A DNA stretch of 64,000 bases from Paenibacillus xerothermodurans (GTDB taxonomy: Bacteria > Bacillota > Bacilli > Paenibacillales > NBRC-103111). Shown one piece after another: positions 36,769 through 44,651 of this stretch. The stretch lies in assembly GCF_002220865.2 (NCBI RefSeq), contig NZ_NHRJ02000013.1, forward strand, positions 1 to 64,000, written 5' to 3'. Positions within the stretch are counted from its first letter, which is position 1; every line of letters begins with the position of its first letter. Made by a program: the position numbers and the translations under genes. Below the pieces are notes generated by a model. That model ran no database searches. It was given only the letters and a program-made list of their open reading frames with translations, and was not told where the DNA came from.

Positions 36769-36812
36769 AAAAAAGACTTCCGTATAAGCGGAAGCCAGTA
36801 TACACGGAAGTC
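36769..36812 (-). terminator. Rho-independent terminator downstream of the MFS gene
   Basis: Minus strand: GACTTCCGT, inner stem with GGCTTCC, ACGGAAGTC, then TTTTTTG. It ends about 190 bases beyond the MFS stop; the 33-bp repeats lie between. Confidence 0.75.
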
Positions 36813-36838
36813 AGTTCTGTTTTATCAGAGGCGCCGTC

Positions 36839-36912
36839 CACAGCCGGGACCTCGCATTGAGAGTAGAGCCGCACAGCCGGGACCTCACATTGAGAGTGGA
36901 GCCGCACAGCCG
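36839..36912. repeat. Two direct 33-bp repeats and a partial third
   Basis: CACAGCCGGGACCTC(G/A)CATT plus GAGAGT(A/G)GAGCCG at 36839-36871 and 36872-36904, then CACAGCCG. It lies in the 3' untranslated region of the MFS gene. Confidence 0.85.
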
Positions 36913-37003
36913 TGTCATGGAAAAGAGCCTGCATTGCACCTGCTTTGCCGACACAAAATCGTATCGAGCTCAACTCGGGGCAGCAGGCGTGACAAATGAT
37001 TCG

Positions 37004-38203
37004 CTAGTAAGCGGCGCTTCCCTTTTTTGTTGCCTTCTGCGCTGACGGGGTGCGTATCATTCGATGAGCCAGCCAGGCAGACAGGCAGCCCAGCGCACCT
37101 ACGATCACGAAGCCCTGTCGGAGAGTGAGTATATCTCCCGCGATCCCCATGAACAGCGGCCCCAAAAACATGCCTAAACCATAAATAGCTTGATAAAAGC
37201 CCATCGCGGTCGCACGCTGGCCCGGTGCCATGTGCTTAATACTGAGCGCCATTAATATGGGTGTGGCCAATCCCCGCCCGAATCCTGCGATGGCTTGAGT
37301 GAGAATCAGCACTGCGAGGTTGTTAGTCCATGGTATGATCAGCGTGAAAATACCGCTCAAGATGAATCCGCCAACAATGACGTTTCTGTCTCCTAGCCGC
37401 GCTGCCAAGTGGCTCCCCCCGAGCCATGCGGCTACCGCTGTCGGAAGGGTTGAGAAAAAGGTCAGCAGTCCCATATCAAGCTTCGTTGCGTTCAAAGACT
37501 GAGCATACACCGGCGTGAATCCGAACACCGTTGCGAACGTCAACAGTTGAAAGAGGATAGCGAGGCATGATACTACGATCAATGTCCTGTCCCGGGCGAC
37601 CTCTATCACCCCTTGGGCGGTAATTTTTTGTGCGCTTTCATCGAACTTTTCAACCAGGAAGAAAGAGGCGGCGAATCCCACAGTCCCTACCAGCGCCCCG
37701 ATTAAAAAGGATGACTCCCAGCCATACATATCCGCAAACCATCCGCCGCATAATATCCCCAGCATCTGCCCCAATGTGTTATATACCGTAATCGTGCCGA
37801 TGGCTTTGGTGGTTTCTTCCTTGCTGTAGTAGCTCGCAAACAGTATCGTGAAATCCACCCAAGTTGCGGCGGCGGCGCCCGCCAACGCCCTAAGGATGAG
37901 AATCCATGTCACACTCTGAGACACTAGGATGCCGGCCCCGGCCAAGGTTGTGAACATTAAGCCAAATACGATAAACAACCGCCGTTTATGAAAACGGTCC
38001 GACATGATGCCTACCGGGATCCGCAGCAGCATCTGGCTGAAGCCATACATGCCGACAATCAGACCTGCCATTTTATGCGATGCGCCCAAAAACTCAACAT
38101 ATGCCGCCAGGATCGGCACACAAGTGTACATGGAAAACCAGAACAATAACGTAACTATACAGAACAAAGGAATGCGATAGTTGGTTGCTGTGGTGGACGA
38201 CAT
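37004..38203 (-). CDS. MFS transporter
   Basis: A 399-residue major facilitator with about 12 transmembrane helices and the loop 2-3 signature GMYGFSQMLLRIPVGIMSDRFHKRR (split: GMYGFSQMLLRIP, then VGIMSDRFHKRR). It belongs by overall look to the drug-exporter-like DHA group, but the substrate is unknown. ATG 38203 follows AAAGGAG by 6 bases; the longer frame upstream is not used. Alone on its strand. Confidence 0.9.
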   Translation of the reverse strand: MSSTTATNYRIPLFCIVTLLFWFSMYTCVPILAAYVEFLGASHKMAGLIVGMYGFSQMLLRIPVGIMSDRFHKRRLFIVFGLMFTTLAGAGILVSQSVTWILILRALAGAAAATWVDFTILFASYYSKEETTKAIGTITVYNTLGQMLGILCGGWFADMYGWESSFLIGALVGTVGFAASFFLVEKFDESAQKITAQGVIEVARDRTLIVVSCLAILFQLLTFATVFGFTPVYAQSLNATKLDMGLLTFFSTLPTAVAAWLGGSHLAARLGDRNVIVGGFILSGIFTLIIPWTNNLAVLILTQAIAGFGRGLATPILMALSIKHMAPGQRATAMGFYQAIYGLGMFLGPLFMGIAGDILTLRQGFVIVGALGCLSAWLAHRMIRTPSAQKATKKGSAAY

Positions 38204-38601
38204 GAGATCTCCTTTACATAAGCTGAGTGATTTGACCAGCACACGATCAAGCGAAAAAAACCGCTCCAAGATAACCTCAGCAGAGGTGAAGCTGCCCGCT
38301 GTACCTATCTCGAATCATAACGCTTTACAACATTTGATAAAAGGGCTGAAAAAAACCTAGTTAGTTTCCACTGGATCGTAAGTTACAATAAGGTGATCGA
38401 TCTAATGGAGAACAAAGAGCTCCGCTCCTGCGGGCAGAAAGTTCCCGAGTGCCGGAACGCCAAGGTATGTAATATATCCCTCGCAATGCGGCCAACTGAT
38501 GCTGCCAGGAAAGTGCGGACAACATTCAGCATCGGGCCGCTTCTGCTTCTGCCGGGTCCTCCAGGGGTGATTTCCATGATATACCTTCATGTGTGTGGTG
38601 C
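38204..38601. other. Gene-free stretch
   Basis: Between the MFS start and the ctaM-like terminator. It should hold the MFS promoter, but no convincing box pair was found. Short frames on both strands are not supported. Confidence 0.4.
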
Positions 38602-38638
38602 AAAAAAAAGCAGCAGGTTCAAAGTGCCTGCTGCTTTT
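38602..38638 (-). terminator. Rho-independent terminator of the cta operon
   Basis: Minus strand: AAAAGCAGCAGG, nine-base loop, CCTGCTGCTTTT, then TTTTG. Confidence 0.93.
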
Positions 38639-38664
38639 GCGATCTGTGCATTCTTTTTCGTGCC

Positions 38665-39123
38665 CTAGTACGTCCCTAGGATTGCCTCTATCAACGGCCG
38701 CGTCTCGCCACCAGGATACAGAACGTATAGCAGCACGTACACCGCCACGCCGGTTGGCGCTGTCAGCAGCCAGATCACGGCTGTCCAACGGCCTATCCTT
38801 TTGTGCTTGGCAAACCGTTTGTTAAAGGCATGAAGCAGCGTAATGATTCCAAACACAGCTGCTGTAGTAGCGAGTACAATATGAAATATAAGAAATACAT
38901 GATATGCGAGTTTCAGTTCTTCCGGTCCGCCGAATGTGGTGTTACCGACGAACACCGTTCGGGACATATACACAATGAAAAAGGCCAGCGCGAAACCGGC
39001 TCCCCAAAGCATAAGCTTTTGATGGGATTCGCGATTCCCCTTCATAATTTGCGCCCAGCCTAACGCTACAAAAATAGCACTGATAACGATAAACGTAGTA
39101 CTAATCGTAGGCAGAATTTGCAT
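38665..39123 (-). CDS. DUF420 membrane protein (CtaM/YozB-like)
   Basis: A ~152-residue integral membrane protein with four to five helices and conserved His residues (NRESHQKLMLWG, LKLAYHVFLIFHIVLA, AKHKRIGRWTAVIW). DUF420 proteins such as staphylococcal CtaM are needed to mature heme-copper oxidases (family knowledge), and its place next to ctaG at the end of the caa3 operon supports that. ATG 39123 is preferred; the site (GGTGGG) is weak. Confidence 0.88.
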   Translation of the reverse strand: MQILPTISTTFIVISAIFVALGWAQIMKGNRESHQKLMLWGAGFALAFFIVYMSRTVFVGNTTFGGPEELKLAYHVFLIFHIVLATTAAVFGIITLLHAFNKRFAKHKRIGRWTAVIWLLTAPTGVAVYVLLYVLYPGGETRPLIEAILGTY

Positions 39124-39155
39124 TATTTTTGTTCCCACCAATCAAAATAAAGTTA

Positions 39156-40061
39156 TTATATCCGGTGGATGTCCACTTGCGAAGCAGAATATCCATGGAT
39201 GCTATGAGCCAGCTCCTCTTCCTCATCACGCTGCCGCTCTCTGCGATACCAACGAAAGAACACATAGCCCAACGCAATGCCATACACGATTTCTTGCACG
39301 ATCTTCATAATGACACCGCCCAGCTGCTGATCGTTCACGAGCGTCAACAGCAGGTAAGATTCCGGCACGTTCGCATATGAATCGTACAGCGGTTTCCCGG
39401 CAAAGATAATCAGCGCGCAAGCTGGAGTAAGCAGAATACCATTAATGAAAATGTATCCCATTTTCCGGAGGTCGCTGATCTTATTATACTCCGGCAGCGG
39501 GCAAAATACAGGGAACCACATTTGAAACGCAGCCAGCAGAAAAATAATGTTATACATGAAATGCAGCAGCGGATGCGTCATCAACGTATCCATCACCATC
39601 GGTATATGGTAAAAGGAAAAAATGAAGTTGAACACGAATAACGCGACCAGCGGCGACGCTGCAACATTAATGAGACGCTGCATGGCAGCATGTTGAAATA
39701 GCGAGCGGAGCAGCCATCCCGGGGTGCCTAACAGCAGCAGCGGAGGCACAATCAAATAGGATATCGACTGCTGGAGCATATGCGCACTGAAGCTGTAGTG
39801 ATGTGCATAATAGCTCAAAGGGCTGCCTTCAGCCACATAAAACAACAGCAGCCCTGAGTAAAAATAAAATTGCTCGCGCGCGCCCACCGGAGACGAATCA
39901 GTAAATTGATGCCGCCAGCGATGAACAGTCAGCCCGTACAGCCATCCCATGACTATCAATATAAGAGCCAAAGCTGGACTCCAAAGCGTCGCGAAATTGC
40001 CTCCAACACCGACCGCCGTATCGCCCAAGTGTCCCATATGCGCTGTAGCCTCTGACTTCAT
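39156..40061 (-). CDS. ctaG: Cytochrome c oxidase assembly factor CtaG
   Basis: A 301-residue membrane protein with about seven helices of the caa3_CtaG family, needed for copper insertion or assembly of caa3 oxidase. Motifs: EGSPLSYYAHHYSFSAHMLQ (about 81-100), LGTPGWLLRSLF and HPLLHFMYN with conserved His. AAGGAGAGG precedes ATG 40061. Between ctaF (separated by the weak terminator at 40151-40190) and the DUF420 gene. Confidence 0.94.
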   Translation of the reverse strand: MKSEATAHMGHLGDTAVGVGGNFATLWSPALALILIVMGWLYGLTVHRWRHQFTDSSPVGAREQFYFYSGLLLFYVAEGSPLSYYAHHYSFSAHMLQQSISYLIVPPLLLLGTPGWLLRSLFQHAAMQRLINVAASPLVALFVFNFIFSFYHIPMVMDTLMTHPLLHFMYNIIFLLAAFQMWFPVFCPLPEYNKISDLRKMGYIFINGILLTPACALIIFAGKPLYDSYANVPESYLLLTLVNDQQLGGVIMKIVQEIVYGIALGYVFFRWYRRERQRDEEEELAHSIHGYSASQVDIHRI

Positions 40062-40150
40062 GTTAACCTCTCCTTCCTCTGTATGCTAGTTGAGGAAATT
40101 ACAAGATTTTGATATTACTGGTTATTTGTGAAAATTAGTGCAATCCCTAT

Positions 40151-40190
40151 GAAAAAAAGAGGGGCTTTCAGATAAAAGCCGCCTCCTCTT
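40151..40190 (-). terminator. Terminator-like hairpin between ctaF and ctaG
   Basis: Minus strand: AAGAGGAGGCGGCTTT, loop, AAAGCCCCTCTT, then TTTTTC. It may reduce expression of ctaG and the DUF420 gene relative to the oxidase subunits. Confidence 0.75.
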
Positions 40191-40193
40191 CTA

Positions 40194-40508
40194 TTACCAC
40201 CACATCCAGTATACTGCAGCAGCTACTCCCGTCAAGGCCACGAAACCACCGAACAGTAAGCCAACGATTGGCATGAGGTGTCCTTTATCCTTCATGTGCA
40301 TCCAGTATGCCAATTGGAAGATGATCTGAACGATCGCTAATCCAACCATGAACAAAATTAGAAAGCTGCGGTCCAATCCCCCATACAACACTGCTGCAAA
40401 AGCGAGCATGGTTAATATGATCGAAATAATGTATGACACGTAGTGATTTCTAGGGCCTTCCAGCTTATGCCGCCCGCCGGCATTTGAAGTATGTTGTTGG
40501 CTGCTCAT
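40194..40508 (-). CDS. ctaF: Cytochrome c oxidase subunit IV (CtaF)
   Basis: A 104-residue membrane subunit with three helices (YIISIILTMLAFAAVL; FLILFMVGLAIVQIIFQL; IVGLLFGGFVALTGVAA) and the family's YWMHMKDKG loop. The ATG follows the ctaE TAA stop directly, so translation is coupled. Fourth subunit of the caa3 oxidase. Confidence 0.94.
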   Translation of the reverse strand: MSSQQHTSNAGGRHKLEGPRNHYVSYIISIILTMLAFAAVLYGGLDRSFLILFMVGLAIVQIIFQLAYWMHMKDKGHLMPIVGLLFGGFVALTGVAAAVYWMWW

Positions 40509-41129
40509 TTACGGTCCCACCTTCCCCATCAAGTACACGACGGTGAAAATAAATACCCATACGACGTCGATAAAGTGCCAGTACAACCCAGCCACATAAT
40601 ACTTAGGTGCTGTCACAACCGTGAGCCCTTTCTTCATAGAGGAGATGACCAATAGCGTGATCCACACTATACCAAACGCGACGTGCGCACCATGGAAGCC
40701 AACCAACGTGTAGAACGAGGTCGCGAACGCGCTCTTGGAGAATACATGCCCTTCATGCACATAATGAACGAATTCATAAATTTCGAGAGCTAAAAAGCTC
40801 AAACCGAGCAGCACGGTGATAATCATCCACATGTTCAGCTTTTTCAAATCGCCACGGTGTAAAGCCATGGTACCGAACACACTGGTCAGCGAACTTGTCA
40901 GCAAAATGAACGTAGACAAAGCAACCAGACCTAATTGGAATATCTCCTGACCCGTCGGGCCGTCCGGCACTTGATTACGCAGTGCGATAAAGGAGGCGAA
41001 AAGCATACCGAACAACACGCATTCTCCGCCGAGGAATAACCAGAAACCAAGTACTTTATTCTTGCCTTCCAACGTCGCGGTTTCCGCGTGAGGTGGCAAG
41101 GCGCCACCTGCTTCGTGATGTGCACTCAT
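40509..41129 (-). CDS. ctaE: Cytochrome c oxidase subunit III (CtaE)
   Basis: A 206-residue five-helix membrane subunit that stabilises the oxidase core. Motifs: KVLGFWLFLGGECVLFGML, SFYTLVGFHGAHVAFGI and GLYWHFIDVVWVFIFTVVYL at the C-terminus. Its ATG overlaps the ctaD stop (ATGA), so translation is coupled. Confidence 0.96.
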   Translation of the reverse strand: MSAHHEAGGALPPHAETATLEGKNKVLGFWLFLGGECVLFGMLFASFIALRNQVPDGPTGQEIFQLGLVALSTFILLTSSLTSVFGTMALHRGDLKKLNMWMIITVLLGLSFLALEIYEFVHYVHEGHVFSKSAFATSFYTLVGFHGAHVAFGIVWITLLVISSMKKGLTVVTAPKYYVAGLYWHFIDVVWVFIFTVVYLMGKVGP

Positions 41130-42976
41130 GCCTTAACCCCCTTTTCTTCAAGTTCTTCCGGCTCGATATGGAAGCCAGGATCATCGTTAATCGATCTCAG
41201 GAACATGGAACCGAACAACAAGCCCATACCTACCGCTACAACCAGGTATTCATGATACATGAAGCCAAAGCCCGCTATGAAGAAGCCAACCGAGAAAATC
41301 AACGGGAGGATCGATGGATTCGGCATATGAATAGAACCGATTGGCTCCGCCGGCGTCATCTCTTTGTTGCCCGCCATCTTCTCCTTCCACAGCGGATCCA
41401 AGCCGCGTACCAGTGGAGTTTGTTTGAAGTTATACTCAGGTGCAGGCGACGGAATAGCCCATTCCAGAGTACGTCCGTCCCAAGGATCTGCAGGTGCATT
41501 TTGCGGCTTACGCTGCGTTGAAATAACATTGATCAGGAATACGATAGTTCCGATACCCATCAAGAAAGCGCCTATTGTACTGATAAGGTTACCCTCTTCT
41601 AAGCCGACGCCAGGCTGATATGTAAACACGCGGCGTGGCATACCCATCAATCCCAAGAAATGCTGAGGGAAGAATGTTAAATGGAAGCCGATAAAGAACG
41701 TCCAAAAATGGATTTTGCCCAGAGTCTCGTTGAGCATGCGGCCGAACATTTTTGGCCACCAGTAATACATGCCGGCGAACAAGCCGAGCACCAAACCACC
41801 CACGATTACGTAGTGGAAGTGAGCTACAACGAAATATGTGTCATGATATTGGAAGTCTGCTGCGGGTACCGCGAGCATAACTCCTGTCGTACCGCCCATA
41901 ACGAATGTAGGAATAAATGCCGTTGCAAAAATATTTGCCGTGGAGAAAGTAATTTGACCTCCCCACAGTGTAAATAACCAGTTAAAGATCTTTACGCCGG
42001 TCGGCACTGCAATGGCCATGGTCGCGATCGAGAAGATCGAGTTACCTACAGCCCCGATACCTACAGCAAACATATGGTGAACCCAGACCATGAAACCCAG
42101 GAAACCGATCAACGCTGTTGCAAATACCATAGAGCTGTAACCAAACAGACGCTTTCTGGAGAACGTAGAAACAATTTCAGAGATAATACCGAATGCAGGC
42201 AAAATCAGGATGTAAACCTCAGGATGCCCGAAAATCCAGAATATGTGCTGCCACAGCACCGGGTTACCGCCCTTCGACACATCGAAGAAAGCTCCTTCGA
42301 ACAACCGGTCGAACATTAATTGAACCAAGCCCACGGTGATCGCGGGAAACGCGAACAGGATCAGAGCGGAAGTGATAAACGCCGTCCAAGTGAACAGAGG
42401 CATCCTCATGTATGTCATACCTGGCGCACGCATGTTGATGATCGTCACCAGGAAGTTAATCCCTCCGATTAACGTACCGAGACCGGAGATTTGGAGTCCC
42501 AGCACGTAGAAGTCGACACCATGCGAATTTCCCGAAGGATCGATAATGGAGGATAGAGGTGCATAAGCTGTCCAACCGGCCGCCGGAGCACCGCCCAAAA
42601 ACCAGCTCACGTTGAGCATGATGCCTCCGAACACAAACAGCCATAACCCTAACGCGTTTACAAAAGGAAACGCTACGTCGCGCGCGCCGATTTGCAGCGG
42701 TACAATCGCATTCATAAAGGCGAAAATCAGCGGCATCGCGGCAAAGAAGATCATCGTTGTGCCGTGCATGGTTGTCAATTCGTTAAAAGTATTGCCAATA
42801 AAAAGTTCATTATCTGGATACATTAGTTGTATACGGATCAGTACCGCTTCCAAACCGCCGAGCAGAAAGAAAAAACCACCGAAAATCAGATACAGGATAC
42901 CGATCTTTTTGTGGTCAACTGTTGTCAACCAATCCATTAATCCGGTGTAATGCTTTCGAGTATGAGCGTGAGCCAA
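41126..42976 (-). CDS. ctaD: Cytochrome c oxidase subunit I (CtaD)
   Basis: The 616-residue catalytic subunit with heme a, heme a3 and CuB, in about 12 helices, pumping protons while reducing oxygen. Landmarks: TTMHGTTMIFFAAMP (low-spin heme His), WQHIFWIFGHPEVYILILP (CuB His and Tyr), VWVHHMFAVG (CuB His pair) and YFVVAHFHYVIVGG (heme a3 and a His). TTG start with AAGGAGG 8 bases upstream. Confidence 0.98.
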   Translation of the reverse strand: MAHAHTRKHYTGLMDWLTTVDHKKIGILYLIFGGFFFLLGGLEAVLIRIQLMYPDNELFIGNTFNELTTMHGTTMIFFAAMPLIFAFMNAIVPLQIGARDVAFPFVNALGLWLFVFGGIMLNVSWFLGGAPAAGWTAYAPLSSIIDPSGNSHGVDFYVLGLQISGLGTLIGGINFLVTIINMRAPGMTYMRMPLFTWTAFITSALILFAFPAITVGLVQLMFDRLFEGAFFDVSKGGNPVLWQHIFWIFGHPEVYILILPAFGIISEIVSTFSRKRLFGYSSMVFATALIGFLGFMVWVHHMFAVGIGAVGNSIFSIATMAIAVPTGVKIFNWLFTLWGGQITFSTANIFATAFIPTFVMGGTTGVMLAVPAADFQYHDTYFVVAHFHYVIVGGLVLGLFAGMYYWWPKMFGRMLNETLGKIHFWTFFIGFHLTFFPQHFLGLMGMPRRVFTYQPGVGLEEGNLISTIGAFLMGIGTIVFLINVISTQRKPQNAPADPWDGRTLEWAIPSPAPEYNFKQTPLVRGLDPLWKEKMAGNKEMTPAEPIGSIHMPNPSILPLIFSVGFFIAGFGFMYHEYLVVAVGMGLLFGSMFLRSINDDPGFHIEPEELEEKGVKA

Positions 42977-43007
42977 CGTGTTTACCTCCTTTTCACCAAG
43001 ATGTGCA

Positions 43008-44018
43008 TTATTTCAATGCATTCAAGTATTTAATAAGATCGTTAACCTGCTGTTCCTGCAAAGGTACCGGCGGCATCTGCGTATCCGGTTTCACTTCCTG
43101 CGGATTTACGATCCAAGCATGCAAGTTCCGGTCGTTCTCTGCACCGCGCGGCATGACACCCGCGATCATCTCACGCTTGGCAAATCCGTTCAGGTTCGGA
43201 CCGAATCCGAGCCCATCCGCACTCACTGCATGACAGGACAAGCAGTTGTCTTTAAACACTTGTTCACCAGCCTTGGCTTCAGCAGGAATCGCGACAGGCG
43301 TCTTCATGTCCTCTACCCAGGCATTAAAGTCTGCTTCGGATTTCGATACAACTTTGAAATCCATCAAAGCGTGGGAGTCGCCGCAAAGCTCAGCACATTT
43401 ACCTAAGAACACTTCCGCTTCGTCCGCTTCCAAATACATAATGTTGGTCATGCCCACGTTAGTGTCTTGCTTACCAGCCAGCGAGGGTACCCAAAAAGAG
43501 TGAATCACGTCAGCAGAAGTAATTTCCAGTGCAATTTTTTTGTTCACAGGAATAACGAGATCTTGTGCCGTTGCAATGCCCAGCTTCGGATAATCGAACT
43601 GCCACCAGAATTGATGCGCTGTCACTTTGACGTGAATCGCTTCCTTGTTTTCAATGTGATTGGCGGACAAATTCACAGTGTAGCTCACCGTCGGCACAGC
43701 GAGAATAAGCAATAGGATGATTGGGATAACTGTCCAAATGATTTCAAGCGTATGACTGCCTTCCACCTGCTTCGGAATGATGTCTTTGTCTCCCTTTTTC
43801 TTACGGAAGCGTATTAACACATAAATGTAAATCGCGAACACAACCAAGACAACGATGACCATAATGCCTAAGCTCAGCTGCATCAAAAACAGCTGGTCTC
43901 TTGCAACGGGACCTCTTGGCTTTAGGGCGGAAATTGTATCGCTTCCACACCCCGTCAAAAGCAACATCATCAACCCGAAAAGAGGGATGAAACGCCACAG
44001 ATTTTGCCATCGATTCAT
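43008..44018 (-). CDS. ctaC: Cytochrome c oxidase subunit II with cytochrome c domain (CtaC)
   Basis: A 336-residue lipoprotein (lipobox LLLTGC) with two transmembrane helices, a CuA domain and a fused cytochrome c domain, the mark of a caa3-type oxidase. The CuA ligands lie in IHSFWVPSLAGK and EVFLGKCAELCGDSHALMDF; the heme site is NCLSCHAVSADG (about 250) with the Met ligand in DTQMPPVPL. ATG 44018 has GAGGTGGG about 9 bases upstream. First gene of the cta operon. Confidence 0.97.
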   Translation of the reverse strand: MNRWQNLWRFIPLFGLMMLLLTGCGSDTISALKPRGPVARDQLFLMQLSLGIMVIVVLVVFAIYIYVLIRFRKKKGDKDIIPKQVEGSHTLEIIWTVIPIILLLILAVPTVSYTVNLSANHIENKEAIHVKVTAHQFWWQFDYPKLGIATAQDLVIPVNKKIALEITSADVIHSFWVPSLAGKQDTNVGMTNIMYLEADEAEVFLGKCAELCGDSHALMDFKVVSKSEADFNAWVEDMKTPVAIPAEAKAGEQVFKDNCLSCHAVSADGLGFGPNLNGFAKREMIAGVMPRGAENDRNLHAWIVNPQEVKPDTQMPPVPLQEQQVNDLIKYLNALK

Positions 44019-44096
44019 CTTATCAATCCCACCTCTAAAGCTAATATTTTTCGAACAAAAGGTCATATATTGTCAATGAACCTAATTACCATATTA

Positions 44097-44125
44097 ACTA
44101 TAATTAGGCACTTGAATTTTGTCAA
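44097..44125 (-). promoter_or_regulatory. Strong SigA promoter of the cta operon
   Basis: Minus strand: TTGACA (44120-44125), 17-base spacer, TATAGT (44097-44102). A second copy of ATTGACA lies 45 bases downstream. Confidence 0.8.
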
Positions 44126-44651
44126 TGAATCTCGTGAAGTTCACAAATTGTTCTCAATCCTCGGTTTGCTTAGGTTTTTCGACGTTCGCGCAGGGAATTC
44201 TGGCTCTAATAATCGCCTCTATCAGACATTAAAATAGGACCTTCGAACACGTATAATTACCCCCATTTAATGAATCCTATTTATAGAAATTAAACACTTT
44301 CAAAATATAATTTCGGCCAGTTGGATTTATGTCTTTTGGATTTGAACTTTGCGTGATAATTATGGAAAAAAGATTTGGAGAGCAGCTTTATTTCGATGCC
44401 GCTGAACCGGCGTGATGCTGGATGAATGTGGTATACCGTTCTCTGTTCTTTCCTTAATTATATAGCTGCAATGTGATGAGCGACCGCTGCGGCATGGCCG
44501 GTTTCTTTTTCCTCACGCTTCCTGTAGAATGCAGGTAGAACTATGGGGATTAGGGCGACAGCAGTACCGGAACATATAGATCCAGTAGAATTCTGTTCCG
44601 CTGCTTATACTACTTCGTGGAATGAATTGGTAGATGAGGAGATTAGCTATA
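44126..44651. other. Gene-free stretch between the cta operon and the helicase gene
   Basis: About 525 bases. AT-rich for the first half. It should hold the promoter and a leader of the DEAD-box gene (cold-regulated in relatives), but I could not identify a box pair or a named RNA motif. A small plus-strand frame (44543-44899) overlaps the helicase start and is a shadow. Confidence 0.45.

Noticed and set aside
36736-36999. An 87-residue plus-strand frame overlapping the preceding stop
   Set aside because: It crosses the 33-bp repeats and the minus-strand terminator; the ATGA overlap looks accidental.
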